Below are positions 35,721-47,478 of a DNA stretch of 64,000 nt, piece by piece. The first letter of the stretch is position 1. Every line of letters begins with the position of its first letter. The stretch comes from Diphasiastrum complanatum (Eukaryota > Streptophyta > Lycopodiopsida > Lycopodiales > Lycopodiaceae). The position numbers and the translations under genes were made by a program. Location of the stretch: contig CM055100.1 of assembly GCA_029204225.1 (NCBI GenBank), positions 27,852,649 through 27,916,648 on the forward strand, given 5' to 3'. A model generated the notes under the pieces. It had not been told where the DNA came from, did not search any database, and saw only the letters and a list, made by a program, of their open reading frames with translations.

Positions 35721-36103
35721 TTTTGAGTGAATGGAAGAATGGTACGTTTTTGTATTTGAATAGTCTGTTAGGTAATTGTTATCCTGTTATTTATTAACAA
35801 TGATTTATTGATAGACTATTTGCAATGCTAATGCAGATCAGAGCAAGGCAAGAAGATCATATCCCATGCAGAGATTTAATGTCAAACATAGAAATTGTCG
35901 AAACAGAATAAAACTTTGATGGATCAGTAAATCTACAATATTGGTGAGCTTAACTTTCCTTGTTAACTTTTAGATTGTTAACTTTTGGCTCATTTTAGAT
36001 TATCCCACATTGTTTATTGAAAAATGTAATTCCATTGTTTTCATGTGCAGGTTCAAGGAAAGTGTAATGGAAAATGTACAATATACAATTACATCTTTCT
36101 AAA

Positions 36104-36163
36104 GATGGAAATAGCAACAATAGAATATCAAATGATGGAAATAGCAACAATCGAATATCAAAA
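36104..36163 (+). repeat. two 30-bp tandem units
   Basis: GATGGAAATAGCAACAATNG followed by AATATCAAAW occurs twice with a 30-base period (36104-36133, 36134-36163). The copies differ at two positions. Confidence 0.8.
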
Positions 36164-36320
36164 GACTCGTAAGGGTCATCATTTGTACACATTGAATGTA
36201 AATTTTTGAAATACATATTTCTGTATTGGCCTTTCAATAAGACCATCTATCTATTTCTCTATATAAATTTCTTTTCCATCAGCTCTTTCAAGTGCAAATT
36301 CCCAGCTTCTTGTTCCATTG

Positions 36321-37009
36321 TCACCGATGTTGCATTAGTGAGAAAATCTTAATCATCTCTTGTCGAAATTCAAATATGTCATTTTGTGTGAATTTTGGAC
36401 AGGTGAACTGCAAATCATCAACAATAAATAAGTTAGACATACACAAAAATAAAAAATGATATAAATAAAATCAGTGTACATCCAAACTCAAACTACCTGA
36501 CGTATATCGACATTTTTACCTTGGCTAATGAACCACTCCATAAAGCACTTTTAATGGCATACCAGCCACAACTGAATGAGTCAACTTGTTGAGAGGACTG
36601 AAAATCAAAATTGAGAATGTTAGTTTCACATTTTTTATATTGCAATTTGCATCATGAAAAAAGTGATTGAAAAATTGGTTACATGTGCGTCTATTATATC
36701 TATGTGCTTTGCTACACACAGGGCCTTCATTGGAAAATATATAATCATGCTTTTGTACATCTCAATGTCGACATTGAGGTGTGTTGATCTCAAAGAGTTC
36801 ATTCTCAGCACCCTTGGATTGCACAAATCGGCTTCATCCACTCTTAGTGATATAATATGTACAGACCAGTGATGACTGCAAACAACCAAATAGTCAACGA
36901 TATGTAAATGAAAAAAATACAAACATAGATAACAAAACATCATACATACAATCCAAATAAAACAATACATACTTTTGACAGTATGGTACAACAAAAATTT
37001 CTGTATCGC
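36321..37009 (-). CDS. exons 3-6: Ulp1-like cysteine protease core
   Basis: Ulp1/SENP proteases mature SUMO and remove it from targets, acting in the nucleus. The His (NHHW), Gln (QQ) and Cys (SFSCG) of the active site are visible in separate exons whose phases match (2/1, 0/0, 0/0). The catalytic Asp of the LxxDSL-type motif is replaced by Asn (RMNSL). Related cysteine proteases use Asn at this place, so activity is not excluded. ULP-type proteases are often carried by plant MULE and CACTA transposons, so the host element may be mobile. Confidence 0.75.
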
Positions 37010-38214
37010 CTGGCACGGGTCATAAACATGATGAAGCTGATTGCTCGTCCTCAAGCAAGTGACAAAAAAATTGAGTAAGAACAAAAACACCTGGAACACT
37101 CACTTTTGTACAATTGAACCCAATAATTGAGTCCAGCTTCGACAATTGGATCTGTGACATAAGTTTCTTACAGATAGCAGCATTAAAATAATTCATATAT
37201 GAGGCCGAATATATATTAAATATAAAGTGACCACCTAATTTATCTATTTTTTTAGCTATGTACTCGTCAAAATTATATATCGTTCGAAATCAAAAAATGT
37301 CAGCATGGGATCGACCAGATATTGAAAAACTAAATTTTTATATACAGCTCCTATTGATTGAGAAAGGCTTTCGAAAAAGAGAGCAACTGATTTTGTGATG
37401 TATCTGTCCTGATCCTCTATGGTGCATCTGGGCACATCAAAAGACTGGTCACTATCAGAAGAGTAATCTAGTAAAAAATTTAGACCAAGAGTGACATGAA
37501 GACCCTCTTGAACTTTCAGTGTATCAAGAATTAATTGGGTGTGGCTTATCATCTGCTAGGTCTCATCTGATAGTACTAATCTTCTTTTAGGCGGAGGCGA
37601 AGGCGGAGGTGGAGGAGAGAGGGGGAGTTTTCAGCTTTCACCCTAGACAACCTAGCTTGATCATGTTGATCATGAGTTGGCTGGTCTTCCGCTGGTTTGA
37701 TTTGGCCTTTTTTGGCCCTGGTTCCTGACTTCACTGGCCTTGACTGCTTTCTTTTCTTCTGATAAGGGGGTCTAACCCTGGGAGCAGGTCGGGGAGGTGG
37801 AGGTGCCTTGAACACCTGCTCGTAATGATTCCTTAGCCTGAACACAAGCTCCATATCTTTGGGCATGATAGTCACCCGCTTTGCATGTACAGCAGCAAGC
37901 ACAGTGCTCTCAAAAAACCTAATCTGATAATCTTCATAGGCTGTATGCAAAGCTTCTATGGCCGTCACGCACCATCTCACATCCACGGACATAGATCTCG
38001 TCACATCCCTCACTATCCTATTGAAGTGAGCTTTCGGTATCAGCAGGTTGGTGGACTTCTGTAACCTCCTGATATCTCTGAGCCATGGTCGGGGTTTTCT
38101 ATTTGTCCCCCTAACATGAAGTCTAGCAGCAGCAGGATGAAAGGATGATGTAGGTTGAGCAGCAATCGGCGGGACAGTAGATTGTGGACACGCGGTCTGT
38201 TTAGTCCTTGCCAT
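36321..38214 (-). CDS. predicted fusion: divergent histone H3 domain + Ulp1/SENP-type (C48) protease
   Basis: Six exons on the minus strand, 38214-37642, 37552-37091, 37009-36973, 36875-36683, 36597-36520 and 36407-36321, join with GT-AG introns of 81-112 bases in consistent phase. They predict 476 residues, provided one missing T is allowed for in exon 2 near 37266-37269. Exon 1 begins MARTKQTA, as in histone H3, but the H3 lysine-9 context is lost (CPQSTVPP). The fold follows at residues 42-130 (LRDIRRLQKSTNLLI, HAKRVTIMPKDMELV). A basic Pro/Lys extension (APPPPRPAPRVRPPYQKKRK) comes next, where canonical H3 has ended. Exons 3-6 carry C48 motifs: FVVPYC, NHHWSVHII (catalytic His), LRMNSL (Asn where Asp is usual), SSQQVDSFSCGWY (Gln and catalytic Cys), and a final NDIFEFRQEM typical of the Ulp1 C-terminus. 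Alternative: two neighbouring genes or pseudogenes. The intron 37641-37553 joining the halves is the key inference. Confidence 0.7.
37642..38214 (-). CDS. exon 1: divergent histone H3-like domain
   Basis: Read alone, this frame stays open to 37576 (212 residues from the MARTK start, against 135-136 for canonical H3). The core aligns to H3 without gaps, and loop 1 has no insertion. Residues SMSVDVRW and YEDY differ from H3 (KTDLRF, AEAY) and have some CenH3 flavour (RW, AEDY). Lys4 is kept. The start chosen is the MARTK methionine at 38214, because it reproduces the H3 N-terminus; the same frame extends six codons upstream to 38232. It could be a degenerate H3 variant, a CenH3-like paralogue, or a captured histone domain in a mobile element. 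Confidence 0.85.
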
Positions 38215-38386
38215 ATCTTTCCAATATCGCAAACACGCGAGTAGATCGTAGATGAAATTATCGTATACAAGTTTTTGCGTGGCTCCAATATCATATAGAG
38301 AGTTTGCAATATCGCAGGGGCGCGAGCACGGACCAAACCTCTCAAAAAGAAACCAGACCGTCGCGCGGCTCCGATATTGGGTTTGG

Positions 38387-39004
<618 letters not shown>

Positions 39005-39288
39005 GCAATATCACAACCACGCGACTCTACTGCTTTCGTTCCTATTTGCTAGCACTCCCTCGCGTGCCTGCGATATCGGATGTTCTCGTCGACTGCCCAA
39101 TATCGCTACCACGCGACGCTGCTGCTACTTTTCTATTTTTCCATCACACCCTCGCGTGCCTGTGATATTGTTACTCGTTCGTTTCCTTGATATCGCTGCC
39201 ACGCGATAGTGCCTCTCCAAATCCGAATTTTGGCCATTCCTCGCGTTCCTGCGATATCCAGTATCATGTTTTCTCTATCATATCTAGT

Positions 39289-39528
39289 ATGGAATCTGAC
39301 AAACTGCATCAGTTCCTCTCTTACGCTGGTGTTCTAGACAGGACTCAGTACTTTTCTTCTCTTTTTTGACATAAATTTGATGTTGAGAGATTTGTGCTTG
39401 ACACAAGTCTCATCTATTGGAATTATTCAATAGCATCCAAGAATTATCTCTTGTTATTGATGGCCTGAAATTTATTCATTTCCATGAATTGATAGTTGCC
39501 CAGCTTGAAGCCCAGCACAAGCATGATA
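39289..39528 (+). pseudogene. 5' exon(s) of a divergent plus-strand gene, cut by copia
   Basis: An ATG at 39289 starts MESDKLHQFLSYAGVLDRTQ, open to a TGA at 39367. After it another frame reads LELFNSIQELSLVIDGLKFI and LIVAQLEAQHKHDM up to the copia boundary at about 39528. It lies just right of the inverted-motif array and points away from the histone-protease gene, so the two may share a promoter. The rest of this gene could be the exons at 43264-44087 on the other side of the copia. Not recognised as a known family. Confidence 0.35.
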
Positions 39529-39705
39529 TGAAGTTTACCAAGCTGAATGCCACTCTGACTGTCACTATGTATAGTTGTGGGATTTTCCTGTTTCATGCCA
39601 ACTTCATCCAAGATTTGCCTCAACCATATAGCTTCATGTGCTACACGAGACATTGCCTTACACTCTGCTTCTGTGGTGGATAAAGTAACTGTACTTTGCT
39701 TTTTA

Positions 39706-39951
39706 CTAGACCAGGAAAAACAACTCTTGAGGTTGAGTATTAGTATCTTGAGGTGTATCCACGTGTCCATCACTAGAAAAGTCAATAAATGGATCATCAT
39801 CAAAAGGAATCCTCACTGTACCATCTTTCCCACTGGATGTGTCCATCTTCTCAGCATCCTCATCTTCATATATCTTAGATTCATCAAAGATAACATCGCG
39901 GTTGACATGTATTTTGTTCTCCACTGGATCAAAACATCTATAGCCCTTCAC
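39706..39951 (-). pseudogene. copia integrase C-terminus joined to RNase H
   Basis: MKGYRCFDPVENKIHVNRDV and the acidic stretch ending NTQPQE run into FFLV, and in the neighbouring frame into SCFSWSSKKQSTVTLSTTEAEC, LRQILDEVGM and HSDSQSGIQLGK (39720-39530), which is RNase H. In an intact element some 2 kb of reverse transcriptase separates these parts. Confidence 0.85.
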
Positions 39952-40414
39952 ACGATCATCATATCCTAGGAATATACACTTGATAGCTTTTTACATCTTT
40001 CTTCCTTAGGAATGTGTAAAAAGGCCTTACATCCAAAGATTCACAATTGGTTCATCTTTTTCTTCTTCTTCGTGAATGCCTCCTCAGGTGTTATCTTTGG
40101 TATGGCAATGGTAGGACTTCTATTTTGAAGATAGACTGTCGTACTGCATGCTTCTGACCAAAAATCCTTTGGTAGTTTCATCTCAGCTAGCATAGATCTG
40201 GCACTTTCCACAATCGTATGATTCTTGCGCTCAGCTATACCATTGAGTGTAGGAGGAGCTTGCTTAAATTGTCTTTTGATCCCACATTGATCACAAAGAT
40301 CATTGAAGTCGTTAGACTTATACTCACCTCCACTATCTAATCTTAGAATTTTGATCTTCCTACTTGTCTAATTTTTGACCAATGCTTTGAAGCTCTTGAA
40401 AGTGTCAAGAAGGT

Positions 40415-40505
40415 TCCGTCTATATAAGGATCACAATACTTCAATACATTCATTGATGATTACACACACATGACCATTGTCTATTTCTTGAAGAAAGAGC
40501 TCATG
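40415..40505 (+). other. micro-inversion inside the copia integrase
   Basis: Within the minus-strand integrase a stretch of about 90 bases reads in the plus direction as YFNTFIDDYTHMTIVYFLKK, the integrase catalytic-region segment (FVTFIDDxSxxTWIYFLKK). The minus-strand frame on its right ends LGKAFYF, and on its left resumes with TFKSFKALVK, the segments that normally flank it. The piece has been inverted in place. Confidence 0.75.
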
Positions 40506-40681
40506 AAATAGAAGGCTTTACCTAAGGACGTAGTCCTCATAGGCCCCCATAGATCTTTGTGGATCAAATCTAGGATGTTCTTGGCCCTTGCAACACCACC
40601 TTTATTGAACTTCTCTCAATGTTGCTTTCCATACACAAATGATTCGCACATCGACTTCAAGTGGTCTTCTATCATAGGCAA

Positions 40682-41529
40682 TCATCGCACCATTTTCAGC
40701 TTTCTCATCAAACTAAGGCTTCCTAAGTTCAAATGACCAAGCCTCTTATGCCATAGTTCAGTTTGCGATGGAATGGACGAGATAAGTCCATGTTGCCCCT
40801 TGATTGTAGCATTCAACCTGTACAATTTAGTGTTGGGCTCCCTTATACCATCCGCAATGAGTTTGAACTTTTGGTTCACATCCTTCACAAAGCAACGATC
40901 ATGGGCAAATTCTACTTTCAACTTTTGATCAGTAATGACACCAACAGAAAGTAGATTTTTCTTCAAACCTGGTATGTAAAGTACCTCCCTGATCATCCTG
41001 CTTTTGCCATCAGGTAGTTGGATTAAAACGGTGCCTATCCCCTTGATCTTGCACACATCACCATTTGCTTGTGAAACGAACGTTCCATTATCCAACACTT
41101 TCAATCCTTGTTATATGTCATATGTCTCAGTGTGGCTCCTAAGTCAATGTACCACGCTTGATCATCTTGATTAGATGACAATGTTGATATGAAGATGCTA
41201 GAGTCTTCAATCTCACCCTCATCGACAAGGTTACCTGCTTGCTTTGGTTTCCCCTTGCTTGATTCTGCCAGGAATTTCAGACATTCGCTCTTCCAATGGC
41301 CCTTTTTGCCACAATGGAAGCATTTGCCCTTCTTTTTAGTCTTGCTGGAAGATCCCTCATCCTCCTGAGTCTTGGCAAACTGTTTCTTAGACTTCTTCTT
41401 GCCCTTGTCTTTGCCTTGCTTTTGGCGTGTCGTAAGTGCTTGATCATCAGTATTGTGATGTCTAGCTTTCACCATTTCTCGTCGTTGCTCCTCCTGTGCC
41501 AGCTTCGTTTGGTGGTCTTCTCTTGTCAC
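40682..41529 (-). pseudogene. copia gag end, protease and GAG-pre-integrase
   Basis: CFHCGKKGHWKSEC zinc knuckle and DDQAWYIDLGA (active site DSGA changed to DLGA) lie at 41529-41101. The frame then shifts near 41103 and continues through IREVLYIPGLKKNLLSVGV and ELWHKRLGHLNLGSLSLMRK to 40682. The loss of the protease serine and the frameshift both abolish function. Confidence 0.85.
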
Positions 41530-42957
41530 CTGTGATGATATCCCATAGTTCCTTCTCTATCAGTATGTTCTTTATCTTGAACTTCCACACTACATAGTTG
41601 GAAATCCCATCCAATTTGCTACTTTCACTCAAAATGGACTCTCCCATGTTCGCCATCCCAAAACTGCTTAAAACTGCAACCGTAGGCTATAAACAATATG
41701 TCGAGGCCAACGGTGATGTCAAAAGTTGACAATAATGACCTGCTATTTTTTCCTTACCAGGACACCCACTGCTTTTCCGCCAAATTGGCGTTGCCTTCCG
41801 AAATGCACTTTGTCACCAACTCCCAACTACGTACCCAATGGAATGGTGAAATCACTTTTGGCGCATTCCGAACACTTTCTCCGCTGCAATCACTCTATTT
41901 TTGGTACCGTACTTGCAAGGTACAATCCAGGTGCCCTTCGTTTGGAGGTTATAGCCTTTCGTTTGGGTCAAAATGGATAAAGGACTAGAAAATAAGGGCT
42001 TTTTGAACTTTTGAACTGTTTCTTCACCTTGAAGAAACTTCACCTTTCACTTGTGAAGGGACCCAACTCCAATTTCAACTTGAAAATTTTTATTGAAGTT
42101 GAATGGTCAATTTTCCTTCAATGGCCTTCAGGTCCTTTCAAAGCCCCTTTCACCTCAATCTAACGGATTCTTCCAATCCAACGGCCCACCTAGCTTTTCA
42201 TCGATGCGAAGTCCACCGTCGATGGTTGGTCCTCTTGATCTAACGGTTATGTCTGCTTCTACACCTCAATCCACATCCTTAGACTCGCTGGACCCCTTAA
42301 TGCACTAAGAAGGGACTTTTCCACACACGAGTAGACCTGCAAGGTCTCTCCTCCTCCTCTTACAATAAGCTAGCTTCAAAGAGGGTTTCTCCCAACTATG
42401 GCCATCCCTTTTGATCGACCCAGCACATTGTACAGCCTGCAGCTGTCCACGGCCCTTTGCCTACTGATCAATCTCTCCAGGGCGCCCTCCTACACGTTTT
42501 ATAGCTCTAAAAATGGACTTCTATGAAGAGAAAAACACAATTTCACAGTGCAAAACCCTTGGCCAGGATTCTTGTACTCTTCTTCACACCTAGCAGCCTT
42601 TATAGAGTTCTTTAACAGGCAAATTTTCTTGCTTTGAGGTCGCCCTACTGCAAGGAATCCACTACTTCAAACCGTTTGTCAATCGGTATCCGATTGAATG
42701 CACACCAATCGCAAACACCAAGCAGCCTCCCTACGGAATTTCAGAATTCTGTTTGTCTTGAGTTCTGATTCAGCCGACAACTCCTGTCTGTGAATCCTCT
42801 TACAATCTCAAACTTAGCAGGCTTCTGTGTGCTAGAATCTGTGCACCAGTGCCTCACTTTCTGTCTTCAACCCGCCGTAAACTTCGAACTCTCAGAAGAC
42901 TGCTCTTTTCCCGAAGCTCTCTTCAATGGTGACACTGTACTTTGTACACTCCTTGAA

Positions 42958-42971
42958 CCGCTCTAATACCA
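42958..42971 (-). other. primer-binding site variant for tRNA-iMet
   Basis: The minus strand reads TGGTATTAGAGCGG, one base from the standard TGGTATCAGAGC, directly inside the LTR end. Confidence 0.8.
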
Positions 42972-43248
42972 ACTTAGAATTTTCTTCTGACAGGGACACA
43001 GATCATGCTACTCAGTAACACAGATAGAAAACACTCTCCACAACAAGCTCACGTAGCAAAACTGTATTTCTCAAAATGAAAATACATTGTACATATAGTT
43101 CTTCACTCAGACAACCCATGCATGGCCCAGGTTGCCGTTGACGGGATGCGTGTCTCCTCGACTCGCCTCGTGGCGAGGCCATCTGATCCTTATCCACTGA
43201 TAGGATCCACAGTACAGTAACACAATGATTCTACTTTAATTCTAACTA
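42972..43248 (-). repeat. 5' LTR of the minus-strand copia copy
   Basis: A short LTR of about 277 bases. Its ends form a short inverted repeat: GTTAGAATT at the outer end and AATTCTAAG at the inner end next to the primer site. It does not have the usual TG...CA. The outer boundary is where similarity to the copy at 28042 starts. Confidence 0.65.
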
Positions 43249-43263
43249 TCCTATCTGTACTAG

Positions 43264-44087
43264 CCAATGCATTGTCAGAATTTTCGGATATAATAGACTT
43301 CAATCATGATGATTTAATTGAAGGGATTGACTATAAAGATGAAGGTGGTTGGAAGTCTGGAGAGCAGGCCTTACAAATTACAAGGCAACAATGTCTAGCC
43401 TATGGAGCAAATGCTCCTAGTGAGGAGGAGTTCATTGAGTTTCAAAAAAGACATCCTCCTCCAGAGCAATACGTTTTTTCTGAGGTAGTGAGAAGTATTC
43501 TTGTTGGGCATGACTTGCGTGGAAAAGGATTGTTGGAGTATGACCAGCATGACATGGTAATTTTCATTTCTTCTATCATAATCATATTTAGCATTGTATT
43601 CAACCAAGACTCCTGAAAATTTAATTGATTACAAATTTTTGTACTTCTATTGCAGGACACAATTGAAGTTGATGATTTTGCTACACGAAGAGGAGGTGCC
43701 CGAGGTGCTGTTGGCCAAAAGGATTCAACATTATGCCATTACCTTAAATACTTTGTACAAAATGAGATTTGTATTCAACATGATAACTGTTATTCACAAG
43801 CAGTAACTATAGTAATGGCAATAAAGGCATTGTCGTATTTTTGTGATGGACATAGATATCCTAACAGTACATACAAAATCATTTTTGTCAAGAGGGATAT
43901 AGCTATAAAAATATTGGGTTATGTTTCTGAAAATGTATCCAAAAGATCATCTGCTTTAGCAATGTACGCAAGTTACATAGAGTTGAGCAAAAGAAGATCG
44001 ATTGAGCATCTGGATCCATATGAGAGGAGACAATTTCTTCATGACCATACTGCTCAGCTAACCTTTGATACCGATGAGAAGATGTAA
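43264..44087 (+). CDS. unrecognised protein, two 3' exons (upstream part cut by copia)
   Basis: Exon 43264-43556 (acceptor CTGTACTAG, donor ATG/GTAATT) and exon 43656-44087 (acceptor TATTGCAG, stop TAA 44085) join in phase 0 and are open, giving about 240 residues. Words include GGWKSGEQALQITRQQCLAY, SEEEFIEFQKRHPPPEQYVF and STLCHYLKYFVQNEICIQHD. I do not recognise the family. The first exon starts 15 bases right of the outer LTR end of the minus-strand copia, so the copia probably sits in an intron or cut the gene. The upstream part may be the pieces at 39289-39528. Its open state contrasts with the decayed copia and suggests recent or ongoing constraint. Confidence 0.55.
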
Positions 44088-45707
44088 TGTTTTAATTGTT
44101 TTTCTATTACAACGATGAAGTTGAATTGTTTTTCCTTAGAAGTTGGAATGCCTTTTTGAATGAAATGAGATTTGTTGAATATTTGGTTTGATATCTAAAC
44201 TGTGCTCTTTTGTAGAACCATTGAAAATAATTGATATAAATTGCATATCTTTGAATTATATCCTCCATGGTTGGTTGCTCGATGAAAAGCTCCTCTTGCT
44301 TGCCAATGTGATTTCTTCATACCTTGAGAAGACCATCTGGACAAATTCTCTTATTCGGCCTATCTCGAACAATCGACTGCAATTTAATTGTCAACGTATC
44401 AACAAGTACACACGTCACTACCGGACAAAATCAAATATTATCTGACGGCGATTGCCAACAGCATGTAGTGCCTTAACCCATTTGTAAAGAACGGATTAAC
44501 CATTCTTTTAATTAGTTAGCCATGTGTATATAACTAGCAACTTATCAGTTGCTCCATTAGCTGAATTTACTATCTGCTGGAGAGCGCAATTGTCTTGTTC
44601 TTTCTCTTTGTTACTACAGCATATTGTCTCAAAAAGAACGCCTCTCTATCTGCATTCAGACTGTATTTCTACACGACTAATCTGTCAATGTTCCAACAAT
44701 TTAAGTTGTGTATGTTGAATGCTTATTCGTTTTATTGTCAAATAGATTCATGCTCGCAGATAAAATTATTCGTAGATTAAACTATTTCATGTGACTGATA
44801 GCACTGCTCAATCTGTCGTTCTAAGTAAATGTACCCAAATCGCTTCCGCAAAGCTAAATCTGATAAACAAGATAATTTGTGCATGGCTATGGAATCAACT
44901 GTTTAGATCCAGCGACTTTGAAGTTGTGATCAAGTAAGACAGATCCTAATCTGTCTGAATCTGATAGACGTAGTTGCATGTACTGAGGATTCCCCGCTTG
45001 CTTCACTCTGTCGTGACGGGAACAACACCGAATCCCAACAACTTCAACTTCAGGTCATCTCCAACATGTCGCATTTTTAAAAAATGCAAAAAAAGAGAGA
45101 ACATAGGCGAAATATATATACATATATATTCTAAGTCATTTTGAACGAAGTGTCACATTTTTCATAATGTGTGTGTGAAAAAGCCGAAGGTCCATGAGAA
45201 TATGTTGTAAGTCATATTTTGGCCTTGTGTCAGTTTTTTTTTTTTTTTTGGAAATGCAACAAATGTGAATTGTGCGAAACTTAGTTCAAAAATGCAGCAG
45301 TCCGAAAAATGCAAGGAACAAAAAATACGAAACCTGTGAAATATAGAAACTTAAGGTTTTTTCATCTCCATTTGAATCTGTCCAAACATCCATCCATCCG
45401 TAATTGTGCAATTGTTGTCTAGTGTCATCAGCCATCCCTCTCAGTAATTGTCCAATTGTTGTCTAGTGACATCAACCATATGCTCTTACTTTCATCATTC
45501 TACTTGAACATACATCCATTCACAATACCAACCTCCAACCATCATCACCAACCAATTCTTCCAAAATCCACTCAGATTCACTGTCACCGTAAGCCTCCGC
45601 TCCCTATTGCATAGTGAATGATATTGAGATCTTATAGAAGATTATTAACAAAGAATCTAGAGCTACGTCAAGTAACAATGAAAGAGATTTGGGTAAATTA
45701 AATATTA
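44088..45707. other. unassigned sequence with AT-rich stretch
   Basis: Short open frames only (for example 85 codons at 44188). At 45060-45310 words resembling GCATTTTT and AAAAATGC recur, similar to the modules at 33.5-33.9 kb. Confidence 0.35.
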
Positions 45708-47195
45708 ATGGATCAACAGATTCCTATGCCAACGGTACCTCCAAGTAGAAGGACACCCAGACTGGAATTGCCCAAGTTTGATGGATCCACCAATCCTATC
45801 AGTTTTTTGCAAATCTATGGGCAAGCATGCGATATTTATGGTGAAACCACCATAGCAGAGAAGCTAAAGTTGTTTCCAATGTTCTTGACAGGTGTAGTTT
45901 TAGACTGGTTTTTCAACCAGACAACATAAAAACGAACTGATTGGGAAGTGGTAAAAGCGGCTTTGATCACCATATTTAAGCCATGGAATTTCCTTGACAA
46001 TCCATTTCTCCTACTTAAAATGGAACAAGAGAAAGGGTCAAAGACTATATGGAAAGGATCAAACACCTACGATCCAAGTGTAATGTAGAGTTGACTCTCA
46101 ACCATGCGGCATAACGTGGTTTCTAGTGGGACTACCCAGAAGCATCCGACATGAGCTGAAAAGATGAGAGCAGTATGCCGCTTTGCACGAGGCTATGAAA
46201 GATGCAATGAAGGAAGAGGATAAGGTATTAGATGATGATTTTGCACCGAGAACTACATCTATTCATGCATAAAATCCTTCTATGGAATCAACCTTAGATT
46301 CAACGAGCTCACGACGATGAAAACTGAAATATTTCTCCAATAGGAAATGCAACAATGATATGGACATGACAAATCTTTCATCAATCATGCCATCAATAAG
46401 TATTATGCCACATATGTTGCACAACCACAATGCCAAGATGGTAGACTTTATGGATGATATGGATGTGGAGAAGGACACACGATTGTCGAATCTCCAGACA
46501 TATAAGTTCATACACCCTTCTACCGTGAATGTGGATATAGACATTGCTACAAAAACTTTCCATCGAGAGCTAGTGCTGGTGCACCATTAATTTGGATTGC
46601 GGTCCATTCAGTAGGCACCAAGCACAAATCCACACCAGAGACCTTTGTATCCTAATGTTCCAATGTTAGCAGTTACACGAGCACAAAAATGCAAGGGGTA
46701 GCTCCAGATTCAAAACACTCTCTTTCAATGTCAGCAGATCTACCCTATCCTAATGTGAGAGAAAAACAAAGATGTTATCAGAAAATCGAGCATTGCATAC
46801 AAGAAGCATAGGTCGAGGAAGCTGCCAACAATGTAGAGCAACCAATAGCTCATCAAGGAGCTTCACTAGCAAGAGAACATCAAGCAACGTCACCGCAAAG
46901 TTCACCACAAAGATCCGATGTGAATGTGATATTACACCATCAGAAAATATCATTCCATATGGCTGAACCCGAAGCTCCAAGGACGGAATTGTTGGCGAGC
47001 ATCTTATCCAACAAAATGAACCTCTCTATTGGAGAGTTCCTTTGACTTGCACCTCAAGCAAAGGGTGTCTTGTTAGATTGGCCGAACACTACACCAAACA
47101 CAACTCTTAGAGAACCATTATTTTGTGCTAGATTTGAGAAAGCCAATAATGTTCTAAATGTAGGTGCATCTTGGGAGAGTGAGTAGCATAATATC

Positions 47196-47478
47196 ATGCT
47201 TCCAATCAAGCACAAATTCTACAAAAAAGAAGCTGTTGTAGTAGATGGAGGATCATGTGTGAATCTTATCTCCACTACATTGTTGTACGATAAATGGGGT
47301 CTAGAAGGCCTGAAAGCTATGAAGTTTGTCATCAAGTTAGCAGATCAATCATGTGAGTGGCCTAAGAGAATCGTAAAAGACATACCAGTCAAGATAGCAA
47401 GGGTACAATTTATCATCATGTTTGTGGTGATGGATATTTCTGAAACACCCACTGCCAATCATATTTTATTGGGTTGAC
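47196..47478 (+). pseudogene. gypsy retropepsin domain
   Basis: VVVDGGSCVNLI carries the aspartic-protease active site in the DGGS form seen in Tat-type gypsy elements. FVIKLADQSCEWPKRIVKDI and VVMDISETPTANHILLG follow, the rest of the domain, with a stop just before the final PWL. Flanking sequence is out of frame. Confidence 0.75.

Larger units (their letters stand above)
39529..43248 (-). mobile_element. Ty1/copia retrotransposon, minus-strand copy of the inverted pair
   Basis: Same family as 28042-32279, in opposite orientation. From 43248 leftwards: LTR (43248-42972), primer site, leader, gag with a large internal deletion (41656-41462, then 41529-41101), protease/GAG-pre-integrase (41104-40682), damaged integrase (to about 39951), integrase C-terminus (39951-39706) fused directly to RNase H (CFSWSSKKQSTVTLSTTEAE). 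The whole reverse transcriptase is deleted at that fusion. The element ends abruptly inside RNase H (SDSQSGIQLGK) at about 39529 with no 3' LTR. Confidence 0.9.

Noticed and set aside
36654-36872. Plus-strand 72-codon frame
   Set aside because: It is the antisense shadow of exon 4 of the protease gene, which has phase-consistent splice sites and active-site motifs.
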